Assembly: GCF_009793335.1 (NCBI RefSeq)
Contig: NZ_WING01000002.1
Location: 1,531,011-1,595,010 of the forward strand
Reading direction: 5' to 3'
Length of the DNA: 64,000 nucleotides
DNA from: Actinomadura sp. J1-007
GTDB lineage: Bacteria > Actinomycetota > Actinomycetes > Streptosporangiales > Streptosporangiaceae
The position numbers were made by a program, and so were the translations under genes. The notes below the pieces were generated by a model. That model saw nothing but the letters and a program-made list of their open reading frames with translations, ran no database searches and was not told the origin of the DNA. Shown piece by piece: positions 47,239 to 57,137 of this stretch (position 1 is its first letter; each line of letters begins with the position of its first letter).

Positions 47239-47697
47239 GTGGCTGATTGGGAGCTGTTCGACCAGGTCGGCGAGGTGGTCAGGGGATCGGTCCCGGCCGG
47301 GCTCGGCGAGCTGCGGCTGAGGGTGCGCCACAACGGCGTCAAGGCGTGGTTCGGCGATCCCGAATCCGCCAGGGAGCACTACGAGGCCCAGCTCATCGGC
47401 GCCGACATCGTCGCCGGCGCGCGGACGCGCGCGCTCGAGATCGGCTTCCACGCCGAGCACCGCAAGGAGGCCGACAACGCCGCGGCCGTCGAACGGCTCC
47501 AAGCCGCGGAGGAACGCTGGCGCCCGGAGCTCGGCGACGACGCGGTGATCGGCCCGTTCGTCGGCCCGGCCGCCTGGCGGCGCGTCTCGGAGCTCTGGCT
47601 CGATCCCGACCTGGACGGCACCGACGTCGCGTTCGAGATCGGCGTCCGCCTGGTCGAGTACATGCGCGCCCTGGAACCGCACCGCGCGACGCCATAA
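47239..47697 (+). CDS. Conserved-type hypothetical protein next to the dif-like site
   Basis: The GTG at 47239 follows GGAGGT (47224-47229) and gives 152 residues; a TTG at 47170 is possible but would overlap the AT-rich promoter. The protein is acidic and helical: ELFDQVGEVVRGSVPAGLGE, LRVRHNGVKAWFG, RALEIGFHAEHRKEADNAAA, FVGPAAWRRVSELWLDPDLD and VAFEIGVRLVEYMRALEPHR. It has no membrane segment. I recall similar actinobacterial proteins without known function and do not assign one. Confidence 0.75.
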   Translation: MADWELFDQVGEVVRGSVPAGLGELRLRVRHNGVKAWFGDPESAREHYEAQLIGADIVAGARTRALEIGFHAEHRKEADNAAAVERLQAAEERWRPELGDDAVIGPFVGPAAWRRVSELWLDPDLDGTDVAFEIGVRLVEYMRALEPHRATP

Positions 47698-47814
47698 CCG
47701 CCGCAGCCGTCGTCGTTACCGCCGTAGCCGCCATGGTGCGCGCGCGAGGGCGGCGGACGTGCCGGACGGCGGTGTTCGGCGTCCGGTTCGCCCCTTCTTC
47801 TGGTGATCGTTTGG

Positions 47815-47842
47815 ATGGTCGATAATGTACATTATGTTAAGT
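47815..47842 (+). other. dif: Candidate chromosome dimer resolution site (dif)
   Basis: The left arm ATGGTCGATAA (47815-47825), centre TGTACA (47826-47831) and right arm TTATGTTAAGT (47832-47842) form a 28-base 11-6-11 structure. The right arm differs from the E. coli XerD arm, as I recall it, at one base. The core GATAAT-N2-ACATTATGT matches the actinobacterial dif consensus as I recall it. It is intergenic and the only such AT-rich element nearby. Confidence 0.85.
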
Positions 47843-47956
47843 AAGTCGTGGAGGCGGGGGCGAAGCGCGCCCGGCCCCCGGCCTCGCCGGTTCCCCCGTA
47901 CGGCCACTGCCCGCGCGCGGGGTACGGGTGGCGGCGCTTCCGGGCTTGTTGGGGTG

Positions 47957-48487
47957 TCAGGCGGGTGGGAGGGCGTCCAGGATGAGTTGCCACGGGATGG
48001 TCGTGGACGGGCCGCCTCGGAGGGCATGGTCTTCGGGCAGGTCGGTGCCGGTCAGGACGGTGACGCCCCACGAGCGCAGTGCCGCCACGTTCTCCTGGAA
48101 CTTCGGGTGCGACAGGTGCGCCTGGTTGCTGTACGGCAGCGCGACGGTCGGCAGACCGAGGCCGTGGGCTTCGACGAGGTAGCCGAGGGGGACGGTGTCG
48201 CAGATGCCCGCCGCCCATTTGTTGATGGTGTTGACGGTGGCGGGTGCGACGGCGAGGGCGGTGGGCATCGGCAGGACGTCGGGTTCGTCGGGCTGCTTGT
48301 AGTCGCTGCGTACGGGGTGGCCGGTGAGTTTCTCCAGGCGCGGCACGTCGACGAAGCGTCGGCCGTACGGGGTGGTCAGTACGCAGACGGTCCATCCCTG
48401 GGCCTGGGCGAGTTCGACCATGGTGTGCGCGTCGCGGGCGCCGGGTGATCCGCAGCAGATCAGGTAGAGGACTCGATCATGGGTCAT
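47957..48487 (-). CDS. Flavoprotein family (DFP/PPC decarboxylase-like)
   Basis: The 176-residue protein has RVLYLICCGSPGARDAHTMVELAQAQGW, here in two parts, and MPTALAVAPATVNTINKWAAGICDTVPLGYL. It also has LGLPTVALPYSNQAHLSHPKFQENVAAL. This is the HFCD fold, in which the PATVNTINKWAAG motif and a Met-like region bind FMN. Its relatives are phosphopantothenoylcysteine or lantibiotic decarboxylases; many small stand-alone members have no known substrate. It is intact and alone. Confidence 0.85.
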   Translation of the reverse strand: MTHDRVLYLICCGSPGARDAHTMVELAQAQGWTVCVLTTPYGRRFVDVPRLEKLTGHPVRSDYKQPDEPDVLPMPTALAVAPATVNTINKWAAGICDTVPLGYLVEAHGLGLPTVALPYSNQAHLSHPKFQENVAALRSWGVTVLTGTDLPEDHALRGGPSTTIPWQLILDALPPA

Positions 48488-48558
48488 ACCGGCACTGTGC
48501 GCACGGGCGGGTGGTGGAAATCAAGCGGGTACTCCCCCGCGCCGGGTGCCGGCGGGTG

Positions 48559-49014
48559 TCATTCGCCGGTGGGTGCGGGGTTGTCGCGCCAGGCGCGTTG
48601 GAGGCGGGTGACCTGCTGGAAGGTGTCTTTGAAGGTGGTGTAGGCGTCGTCGCCGAGTGCGGTGCGGTGGCGGTGTTCGACGCCGGCGAGGATGGCGCGG
48701 GCTTTGGTGATCTCGTCGATGCCGCGTTCGCTGGGGACGATGAGTTTGGCGCGGCGGTCGCGGGGGTCGGGGCGGCGTTGGACGTAGCCGAGTTTCTCCA
48801 GTTCGTCGGCTATGGTGCCGATGATCTGCTTGTGCTGGCCGGATCGCTGGGCGAGGTCGGTGGCGCGGGTGCCTTCGGTGTCGAGGTAGGCGAGGACGGC
48901 GCCGTGGCGGGGGCGGACGTCGGGGTGGCCCTGTTCGGCGAGGGTGTCGAAGAGTTCCTGCTGGATGGAGAACAGCAGTCTGCCGGTGAGCATCCCCAGG
49001 TCGGGGTCGGCCAT
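48559..49014 (-). CDS. MarR family transcriptional regulator
   Basis: A GGAGGAG site precedes the ATG at 49014. The 151-residue protein has VRPRHGAVLAYLDTEGTRAT and DLAQRSGQHKQIIGTIADELEKLGYVQRRPDPRDRRAKLIVPSERG, the winged helix with its DPRDRR wing. It is intact. The palindrome at 49035-49053 in its promoter is probably its operator, and the DUF1801 gene is divergent from it across the same region. Confidence 0.92.
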   Translation of the reverse strand: MADPDLGMLTGRLLFSIQQELFDTLAEQGHPDVRPRHGAVLAYLDTEGTRATDLAQRSGQHKQIIGTIADELEKLGYVQRRPDPRDRRAKLIVPSERGIDEITKARAILAGVEHRHRTALGDDAYTTFKDTFQQVTRLQRAWRDNPAPTGE

Positions 49015-49034
49015 GGTGGTTCTCCTCCGTCTTT

Positions 49035-49053
49035 TAGTCATGAATATTGACTA
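49035..49053. promoter_or_regulatory. Palindrome in the MarR promoter
   Basis: TAGTCA (49035-49040) pairs with TGACTA (49048-49053) around TGAATAT, 21 bases upstream of the MarR start. It is A+T-rich and likely overlaps the promoter. Confidence 0.6.
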
Positions 49054-49135
49054 TCAACGATCTGGACTATACCGTCGGGGCGCGTCGAAGGCGAATCCCG
49101 CCGCCGACCGGTACGCGACCCCCTGGGAGGGCCCG

Positions 49136-49486
49136 ATGAGCAGCGACGCCGTGGACGAGTACGTGAACGCGAAGGTCTCCCCCGCCCACCGGCCCATCGT
49201 CGCCGACCTGCGCGCGCTGATGGCCGAGTGCGCTCCGGACGCCCGGGAGGTCATCGCCTACGGTTCGCCCGCCTGGAAGGGCGCGAAGACGCTGGCGGTC
49301 ATCAGCGTGAGCAAGACCCATCTGACGTTCGCGTTCGCGCGCGGCGCCGAGTTCGCCGACGCCCATGGTGCGCTGGAGGGTGTGGGCAAGGCGACGCGGC
49401 ACGTCAAGCTGAGGAGGCCGGAGGATCTGGATCGCGAGGCGTTCCGTGACTACATCGCGCAGGCGGTGGCCTTGGATTCGCTGTGA
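49136..49486 (+). CDS. DUF1801/YdhG-like protein
   Basis: The ATG at 49136 follows GGGAGGG and yields 116 residues: DAVDEYVNAKVSPAHRPIVADLRALM, REVIAYGSPAWKGAKTLAVISVSKTHLTFAFARGAEF and GKATRHVKLRRPEDLDREAF. This is the DUF1801 pattern with its conserved Trp and Lys residues. Function is unknown. It is divergent from the MarR gene and may be under its control. Confidence 0.85.
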   Translation: MSSDAVDEYVNAKVSPAHRPIVADLRALMAECAPDAREVIAYGSPAWKGAKTLAVISVSKTHLTFAFARGAEFADAHGALEGVGKATRHVKLRRPEDLDREAFRDYIAQAVALDSL

Positions 49487-49597
49487 TGGGCAGGTAGCGC
49501 TCCCCCGCCGCCGCTGCCGGGCCCCCGCTCCCCCGCCGTGATGGCCGCCGGGTGTTGAGGACGGATCGTGTCCTCAAGGGGTGGGAGTCTGGTGGGT

Positions 49598-50589
49598 GTG
49601 AGTGAGGAGTCGGCGCGCAAGGACCTGCCGGGGCGGTTGCTGCGGTTGCTGTCGTTGTTGCAGAGCAGGCGTGAGTGGTCGGGGGCGGAGCTGGCGGAGC
49701 GGCTCGGGGTGACGGGCCGTACGGTGCGGCGCGATGTCGAGCGGTTGCGTGCGCTGGACTATCCGGTGGAGGGCACGACGGGGACGGCGGGCGGTTACCG
49801 GTTGATGTCGGGTCGGAACGTGCCGCCGCTGCTGCTGGACGACGACGAGGCGGTCGCGGTGGCGGTGGGGTTGATGACGGGGGCGGGCGGCAGCGTGGCG
49901 GGCATCGAGGAGAGTTCGATGCGGGCGCTGGCGAAGCTGGAGCGGGTGCTTCCGGCGCGGTTGCGTCCGAGGCTGGCGGCGTTGGGCGGGGTGACGGTGG
50001 CGGTGCCGCGGCGGGACGCGCCGCGGGTGGATCCGGGTGTGCTGGCGGCGCTGGCGTCGTGCTGCCGTGACCGGGTGGTGGTGTCGTTCGGTTACCGGAG
50101 CCGGGTGGAGGAGGTGAGTGTGCGGCGGGTGGAGCCGCACAGTCTGGTGACGATGGCGGGGCGGTGGTATCTGGTGGCGTACGACCCGGGGCGGGAGGGG
50201 TGGCGGACGTTCCGGGTGGATCGGATCGAGGGGCCGAGTGGGACGCATCGGCGTTTTGAGGCGCGGGAGTTGCCGGCGGAGGATGCGGCGGGTTTTCTGA
50301 CGCGTTCGTTCGCGCGGGCGTCGTATCGGTATTCGGCGCGGGTGCGGGTGGCGTTGTCGGCGGAGCGGGTGCGGGCGGGGTGTTCGGGCCGGTTCTGGGT
50401 GAGGTGGAGGATGTCGGGGCGGAGGGGTGTGTGGTGCGGTTGAGTGCGGATTCGGTGGAGTTGGTGGTGCAGTCGGTGTTGGCGGTGGCGGCGTTGGGGG
50501 CGGATTTCTCGGTGGAGGCGTCGGAGGAGGTCGCGGGGCGGGTGCGTGAGGTGGCGGGGCGGTTGGCGCGGGAGTGCGGGCCTGGTTAG
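49598..50589 (+). CDS. WYL-domain transcriptional regulator (one frameshift)
   Basis: The helix-turn-helix is GRLLRLLSLLQSRREWSGAELAERLGVTGRTVRRDVERL in successive parts. The WYL domain is RVVVSFGYRSRVEEVSVRRVEPHSLVTMAGRWYLVAYDPGREGWRTFRVDRI. A G missing at 50377-50380 moves the last 70 residues (GEVEDVGAEGCVVRLSADS, then VVQSVLAVAALGADFSVEASEEVAGRVREVAGRL) into another frame. About 330 residues. WYL proteins often sense nucleotides or metabolites. The GTG at 49598 is favoured; GTG codons at 49592 and 49568 are alternatives. It precedes the cyd operon, but no link is shown. Confidence 0.87.
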
Positions 50590-50772
50590 TGCGGGGCGGG
50601 GTCGGCGTCGGTGAGGAGGCGGGGGGCGTTCGTCTACACCTCGGGATGTAGGCGGGGGCGCGGCGGTACGCGAAAGGCGCAGTGCGGGTGCACGCTCGCG
50701 CCCGATTCGTGGGGGCGGGCGGTGGGCCCAGGATGCGTGCGGTACCGGTGGACGATCCGTCTGGAGGGGCGC

Positions 50773-52024
50773 ATGGACGCGCTGATGCTGGCCCGGGTGC
50801 AGTTCGCGTTGACGGCGGGCTCGCATTTCCTGTTCGTGGCGTTGACGTTGGGCTGGCGACGCTGGTGGCGTTGATGCAGACGCGGGCGACGGTGTCGGGC
50901 AGTGCCGTGCACGCGCGGATGACGCGGTTCTGGGGGCAGTTGTATGTGATCAATTATGCGGTGGGGATCGTCACGGGCTGGTGATGGAGTTCCAGTTCGG
51001 TCTGAACTGGAGTGGGATGTCGCGGATGGTCGGCGGGGTGTTCGGTGCTCCGTTGGCGATGGAGACGATCGTGGCGTTCTTCATCGAGTCGACGTTTCTG
51101 GGGTTGTGGATTTTCGGGTGGGATCGGCTGAACCGGTGGGTGCATCTGGGGCTGATCTGGGTGGTGACGTTGACGGCGTATCTGTCGGCGTATTTCGTGC
51201 TGGTGGCGAACGGGTGGCTTCAGCGTCCGGTGGGTTACGAGATGGTGGACGGGGTGGCGCGGCTGACGGACGCGGGGGCGCTGCTGACGAATCCGACGGC
51301 GATTCTGGCGTTCTTGCACGTGCTGTTCGGTGGGTTGCTGACGGCGGCGTTCTTCATGGCGGGTGTGAGCGGTTACCACCTGCTGCGCCGTACGGCGGAG
51401 GTGGAGTTCTTCCGGCGGTCGATGCGGATCGGGTTGCTGACGTTGGTGCTGTCGGTGTTCCCGGTGGTGGCGTTCGGGGGTGCGCAGTTCGAGTACGCGC
51501 AGCCGACGAAGACGGGCGGGGACGATCTGGCGGCGGCGGTGGCGGATTTCACGGCGCGGTTCGGGCCGGACGACTACGAGGCGCCGAAGCTGGCGGAGGC
51601 GGGCCAGGTGGTGATGGTGTCGGTGTGGTCGGTGATGCTGTTGCTGGGGCTGGTGGCGCTGGTGAAGTTCCCGTTCGGTCGGTGGCTGGAGCGGGGGCGG
51701 GTGTTCCACGTGGTGATGATGGTGGCGGTGCCGCTGCCGTACGTGGCGATGATCGCGGGGTGGGTGTTCCGTGAGGTGGGGCGGCAGCCGTGGATGGTGT
51801 ACGGGGTGCTGAAGACGCGGGATGCGATCTCGGATGTGGGGTCGGGGACGGTGGTGGCGTCGTTCGTGGCGTTCACGGGTCTGTTCGCGGTGCTGATCGG
51901 GGTGAACGCGTGGCTGCTGGCGCGGTTCGCGCGGCGGGGGCCCGAGGGTGCGGGGCTGGGTGCGGCTCCGCCGGCGCCGCCGGCTCCGGAGGCGTCGGCG
52001 CCGTCGTTGACGCCGACGTTCTGA
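50773..52024 (+). CDS. cydA: Cytochrome bd ubiquinol oxidase subunit I (two frameshifts)
   Basis: GGAGG precedes the ATG at 50773. The start DALMLARVQFALTAGSHFLF contains the heme His. G bases missing at 50850-50852 and 50976-50978 break the first 70 residues; restored, they read LGLATLVALMQTRATVSGS and VGIVTGLVMEFQFGLNWSGM. The Glu-containing helix METIVAFFIESTFLGLWIFGWDRL is split here only for length, and the heme-ligand region near HVLFGGLLTAAFFMAG is present. The quinone loop is the short type. It reduces oxygen at low concentration and starts the cydABDC operon. Confidence 0.92.
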
Positions 52025-52161
52025 TGGGCGGGTCGCGGGGTGCGGGCTCGGGTGCGGGTCCGTGTGTGGGGTCGGGTTTCGCGGGTTCCGGTGGTGGCCG
52101 GGGCCGCGGGGCGGGTGTCGAGCTTTCCGTACGTGCGTAGGTCGGAACAGGAGCCGGATCG

Positions 52162-52904
52162 ATGGAATCTCTCGCTGTGCTGTTGATGGCCGTGTTCACG
52201 GTCGGGTACCTGGTGCTGGCCGGGGCGGACATCGGTGTGGGGATGGTGCTGCCGTGGCTGGGGCGTGATCAGCGGGAGCGGCGGTTGGTGATCGCGTCGT
52301 TCGCGCCGTTCTTCCTGGGGAACGAGGTGTGGCTGGTGTCGGCGGTCGGTCTGGCGGCCGGGGCGTTCCCGGGGTTGGAGCACCGGCTGCTGGAGGGGCT
52401 GTATCCGGTGTTCGCGGCGCTGGTGTTCGGCTGGGTGGTGCGGGACATGGGGCTGTGGCTGCGGGGCCGGGTGGACGGGGTCCGGTGGCGTTCGGTGTGC
52501 GATGGGGCGATCGTGGCGGGGAGTTGGACGCTGGGGCTGGCGTGGGCGTCGGTGCTGGGTTCGGTGCTGTTCGGTGGTGAGGGGCTGAACGCGGGCAGTG
52601 TGCTGGGGCTGCCGTTGGCGCTGCTGTTCGTTCTGCATGGGGCGGCGTTCGCGGGCTGCGGTTGACGGGTGGGTTGGCGGAGCGGGCGCGGCGGGTGCCG
52701 GGGCAGTATCCGGCGACGGCGGCGGTGCTGATGGTGGTTCCGGTGGTGGCGGGTTGCGGCTGCCGTGGTCGCAGCTCGCGGCGCCGGGGTCGGGCTGTCG
52801 TTGACGGTGGTGACGGCGGCGGTGCTGCTGCCGTTGCTGGTGGGGGCGCAGTCGCTGGTGTGGTGGACGTTCCGGGGCGGGTCGAGTCGCCTTCGTACCT
52901 GTAG
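52162..52904 (+). CDS. cydB: Cytochrome bd ubiquinol oxidase subunit II (four frameshifts)
   Basis: The ATG at 52162 opens ESLAVLLMAVFTVGYLVLAG and the FFLGNEVWLVSAVGLAAGAFPG segment typical of CydB. Four single G losses (52653-55, 52751-53, 52786-89 and 52874-77) scatter the C-terminal third over three frames. Restored, it reads FAGLRLTGGLAERARR, VAGLRLPWSQLAAPGVGL and SLVWWTFRGRVESPSYL before the TAG at 52902-52904. The length, about 250 residues, is shorter than the usual 340, so a helix pair may be missing; this could be a compact actinobacterial form. It forms the oxidase with CydA. Confidence 0.85.
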
Positions 52905-52913
52905 GGGCGTGGT

Positions 52914-54664
52914 GTGAAGACTGTGGAGCGGCGGTTGCTGCGTTTCCTGCCGCGCCGGGTGCTGGCGGTGCTGCTGGCGCTGGTGGTGGGGCAGGGGGTC
53001 CTGCTGGTGGTGCAGGCGGGTCTGCTGGCGCGTGCGGTGGCGGATCTGGACGCGGGGCCGTTGCCGTGGCTGGCGGGGGCGGTGGCGGGCGTGCGGTGCT
53101 GGCGTGGGTGGGGACGTCGGTGGCGGGGCGCGCGTCGGCGTCGGTGAAGCGGGGTCTGCGTGAGGCGCTGCTGGCCGTCCCGGCGGCCGGTCCGGCCGCG
53201 GCGGCCGCAGACGCGGACGCAGACGCGGACGCGGTGGGCCCGGCGGGCGGCTTCGGGCGCGGGGGTGCGGGGCGCGGGTGCGCGGGTCACGTTGCTGACG
53301 CGGGGGCTGGACGCGCTGGACCCGTTCTTCACCGGGTACGTGCCGCAGTTGCTGGCGGCGTGCGTGGTGCCGGTGCTGGTGCTGGCGCGGCTGGCGGTGG
53401 CGGACTGGGCGTCGGCGCTGGTGGTCGCGTTGACGGTGCCGCTGGTGCCGGTGTTCGGGGCGCTGGTGGGGATGCGGACGGCCGCGCTGACGGGCCGGCA
53501 GTGGGGGCTGCTGCACCGGCTGGGCGGGCATTTCCGGGACGTGCTGGCGGGTCTGTCGACGCTGCGGGCGTTCGGGCGTACGGGGCATCAGTCGGTGGTG
53601 GTGCGGGAGCTGGCCGATGAGCACCGGCGGGCGACGGTGGGGGCGCTGCGGGTGGCGTTCCTGTCGTCGCTGGTGCTGGAGCTGGTGTGCGCGTTGTCGG
53701 TGGCGCTGGTGGCGGTGCCGGTCGGGTTGCGGCTGATGGACGGGGAGATGGCGTTGGCGACGGGTCTGCTGGTGCTGATCCTGACGCCGGAGGTGTATCT
53801 GCCGCTGCGGGCGCTGGGCGCGCGGTTCCACGCGAGCGCGGAGGGCGTCGCGGCGGCGCGGGAGGCGTTCGCCGCGCTGGACGCCCGCGCGGCGCGTGCG
53901 GGGGGCGTCCGGTGGAGGTGGCGGCGGTGCCGGAGATCGTTCTGGAGGAGGTGACGGTCCGGTACCCGGGGTCGGAGGCCGCGGCGCTGGACCGGGTGTC
54001 GCTGCGGGTGGCGGCGGGCGAGCGGGTGGCGGTGACCGGGCCGTCGGGCGCGGGCAAGTCGACGCTGCTGCTCGTCCTGCTCGGGCTGGTGCGGCCGGAG
54101 TCGGGGCGGGTGCTGGTCGACGGGACGGACCTGGCGGAGCTGGACGCCGAGGCGTGGCGGGCGCGGCTGGGTTGGGTGCCGCAGCGCCCGCACCTGTTCG
54201 CGGCGTCGGTGGCCGACAACATCCGCCTCGGGGCGCCGGACGCCGACGACGAACGGGTCGTCGAGGCGGCGCGGGCGGCGGCGGCCGATGAGTTCGTCCG
54301 GGCGCTGCCCGAGGGGTACGCGACGGTGCTGGGTGAACGGGGCGCGGGCCTGTCGGCGGGCCAGCGGCAGCGTGTCGCGATCGCGCGCGCGTACCTGACC
54401 GGCGCGCCGGTGATGCTGCTGGACGAGCCGACCGCCCGGCTGGACCTGCACAGCGAACGTGTCCTGGTGGACGCGGCGGCGCGGTTGCTGGCGGACCGTA
54501 CCGCGGTCATCGTGGCCCACCGCCCGGCGCTGCTGAGCGCGGCGGACCGCGTCGTACGCCTGGAGGACGGCCACCTCACCACCGATCTCGGCCTCGGGGT
54601 CGGTGCCGCGGACGGCGCGGGCGGTGCGGATGTGGTGCGGCGGGGACGGGAGGCGGTGGCGTGA
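52914..54664 (+). CDS. cydD: CydD: thiol/heme exporter subunit for cytochrome bd assembly (frameshifts)
   Basis: The GTG at 52914 follows the cydB stop by 9 bases. The membrane domain runs RRLLRFLPRRVLAVLLALVV, GVLLVVQAGLLARAVADLDAG, DPFFTGYVPQLLAACVVPVL and GLLHRLGGHFRDVLAGLSTL. The ATPase has GPSGAGKST, GYATVLGERGAGLSAGQRQR and VMLLDEPTARLD. Breaks lie near 53087 (one G), 53230-53280 (two bases) and 53900-53905 (one G). About 583 residues. With CydC it exports glutathione- or cysteine-type thiols, or heme, needed to assemble the bd oxidase. An Ala/Asp repeat (ADADADADA) lies near residue 100. Confidence 0.88.
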
Positions 54665-56573
54665 ACGGCGTGTGGGGCGCGGTCCGTCCGTACTCGGCGC
54701 GGCTGGTGGCGGCGGCGCTGGCGGGGGTCGCGGCGGAGCTGTCGGGGCTCGGGCTGATCGCGGCGGCGGCGTGGCTGATCGCGCGGGCGGCGCAGCAGCC
54801 GCCGCTGGCGGCGTTGTCGCTGGCGATCGTGGCGGTGCGCGGGTTCGCGCTGGCCAAGGGCGCGCTGCGGTATCTGGAGCGGCTCGCGGGCCACGATGTG
54901 GCGTTGCGTGCGCTGGCGGAGCTGCGCGGGCGGGTCTTCGACGCGCTCGCCGCGGCGGGCCCGCTCGAGCCGCCGGCGCCCGGTCCGCTCCCCCACGCCG
55001 GTCCGGGGCGGGCGGGCGGCGGGCCGTCCGCGAGAGGCGGCGCGGAACGGCCGGGCGAGGCGACGGAAGCGAGGGGGCGAGGGGGGCGACGGGGGCGACG
55101 GGGGCGACGGGGCCGGACGGCGCGGGGAGGTGCTGCGGAGGGGGACGCGCTGACGCGGATGGTGTCCGACGTCGACGCCGTTCAGGACCTGCTGCTGCGG
55201 TGCCTGCTGCCCGCGGTGGCGGCGGTGGCGTGCGGTGCGGCGGGGCTGGCGGTGTGCGCGGTCGTGCTGCCCGCGGGGGCGCTGGTCCTGGCGGGCGGGG
55301 TGGCGGCGGCGGGGCTGGCGCTGCCGGTGGTCGCGGCGTTCGCGGGCGGGCGCGCGTCGGCGAGGGCGGCGGCCGAGCGGCAGGGGCTGGCCGTGCGGGC
55401 GCTGGACGTGCTGGAGGGCGCGGATGACCTGGCGGTGTTCGGCGCGACGGAACGGTTCACCGGTGCGGCGCGGGAGTCGGCGGCGCGGCTGGAACGGGCG
55501 GAACGGGCCGCGGCGCGCGTCGCGGCGGGTGTGTCCGGAGCGGGGTACCTGGTACAGGGCGTCGCGGTGGCGGCGGTCGCGTGGACGGGCCTGGGCGCCG
55601 GGCTGGACGAGGTCGCGGTCGCGGTACTGGCGTTGACGGCGCTGGTCACCGTGGAGGCGGTGCTGCCGCTGGCGGGCGCGGCGCAGCGGCTGCGCGAGGT
55701 GCTGCCCGCGTCGCGCCGGGTGGAGGCGCTGCTGCGCACTCCCCCGCCGCCGCGGACGTCGCGCCCGCGGAAGGCGCCGCCCGGCCCGCTCGGGGTCGAG
55801 CTGCTGGGGGTCGGCGTCACCTATCCGGCCGGCACCCCTCTTGGTGGGGAGGCGGTCGTTCGGGGGGCCGCGCTGGACGGGGTGGACCTGGCCGTGGAAC
55901 GCGGGCGCAGGATCGCGATCGTGGGGGCGAGCGGCGCGGGCAAGAGCACGCTGCTGGCCGTTGTGGCGGGTGCGGTGGCGCCGGAGTCGGGGGCGGTGAT
56001 GCTCGCCGGGCACGATCTGGCCGAGTACTCCCCCGAGGACGTTCGGGCGGCGGTGCGGGGGCTGACGCAGGACGCCCACGTGTTCGCCGGGTCGGTGCGC
56101 GCGAACCTCCTGCTGGCCCGTCCGGACGCCACCGACGCTCAGGTACGGGCGGCGGCGCGGCGGGCGCGGCTGCTGGAGGTCGTCGACGGGCTGCCCGAGG
56201 GGTGGGACACGGTCGTGGGCGCGGGCGGGCGCGGCCTGTCGGGCGGGCAGCGGCAGCGGCTGCTGCTGGCGCGGGCGCTGCTGGCCGATCCGCCGGTGCT
56301 CGTTCTGGACGAGCCGACCGAGGCGCTCGACCCGGCCACCGCGGACGCGATCACCGGTGACCTGCTGACGGCGCCGGGCGGCGGGACGCTGCTGCTGGTG
56401 ACGCACCGGCTCGCGGCGCTCGGCCGCGCCGACGAGGTGGTGGTGATGGACCGGGGCCGGATCGTGCAGCGCGGCCCCACGACCGGCTGCTCGCCGGACC
56501 GGGCCCGTACCGCGATCTGTGGGAGGCCGAGCGGCTCACCGCCGCGCCGCCCCCCGCCCTCCCGGCCGCCTGA
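54661..56573 (+). CDS. cydC: CydC: partner subunit of the cytochrome bd assembly exporter (one frameshift)
   Basis: The GTG overlaps the cydD stop (GTGA). Six membrane segments include GLGLIAAAAWLIARAAQQPP and VRGFALAKGALRYLERLAGHD, a signature of CydC. An Arg/Gly-rich linker with GRRGRRGRR sits near residue 140. The ATPase has GASGAGKST, GWDTVVGAGGRGLSGGQRQR, VLVLDEPTEALDP and THRLA. A base missing near 56472-56478 shifts the end; restored, it reads RPHDRLLAGPGPYRDLWEAERL and stops at 56571-56573. About 638 residues, longer than usual because of the linker. Confidence 0.9.
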
Positions 56574-56582
56574 CCCCCGTCC

Positions 56583-56610
56583 GGACGGCCCGTCCCCGGA
56601 CGGCCCGTCC
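56583..56610. terminator. Two tandem hairpins between convergent cyd and gvp operons
   Basis: GGACGGCCCGTCC occurs at 56583-56595 and again at 56598-56610; each copy is a palindrome with a one-base centre. It lies 9 bases after the cydC stop and about 17 bases after the gvpK end, so it may stop both transcripts. Confidence 0.65.
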
Positions 56611-56626
56611 CGGCCGCCGGTCCCGG

Positions 56627-57137
56627 TCATTCGGGAGGAGGGGGCCGAGGGGCCGAGATCCAGGTTGAGGTCGCTGTCGTCCAGGTCGAAGTGGTCCTTG
56701 AGGCGCGTCATGGCCTCTTCCAGGCGCATCAGCGCGAGTCCGAGCCGTTCGACCTGCTCGGGGTCCAGGCCGCCGCCCTCGACGCGGCGCAGGGCCTGGC
56801 GTTCCATGAGCTGGCGGATGAGCTCCACCAGGGTCAGCACCAGCTTGACCAGGTCGCGTTCGACGGTCTCGGGGTCGGACTGCAACCGCTGCATCGTCCG
56901 GCTGGACGCCGGGGTCGAGCGCACCGGCGAGGCCCGTACGGGCGCGGCGCCGCCGGCGGCGGGGGTCCGGCCGGCGAGCAGGTCGTCGGTGAGCGGGTCG
57001 CCGGTCCCGAGGTCGTGCACCGACACCTCGCCCGACACCGGGTCCCGGTCGCGGCGCGCTGGTTCGCGGCGCGTGTCGGCGGCGGTCCCGGGGCGGCGGT
57101 CGTCGGTGGCGGGGCGGTGGTGGGGTGAACGGTTCAC
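56627..57137 (-). CDS. gvpK: Gas vesicle protein GvpK (3' end frameshifted)
   Basis: The GTG at 57137 overlaps the stop of the preceding gene (GTGA). After a 75-residue disordered head rich in Arg, Thr and Ala, the GvpK domain runs SDPETVERDLVKLVLTLVELIR, QLMERQALRRVEGGGLDPEQVERLG and LALMRLEEAMTRLKDHFDLDDSDL. Near 56640-56665 the C runs appear short by two bases; corrected, the tail becomes LGPLGPPPPE with a stop at 56627-56629. Otherwise the frame runs on to 56139 under cydC. GvpK is an essential minor protein for gas vesicle assembly in many hosts. Confidence 0.85.

Noticed and set aside
52162..54664. Programmed ribosomal frameshifting in cydB and cydD
   Set aside because: There are too many shifts, in many unrelated genes, nearly all at G/C runs and mostly a missing base. 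Sequencing error is simpler.
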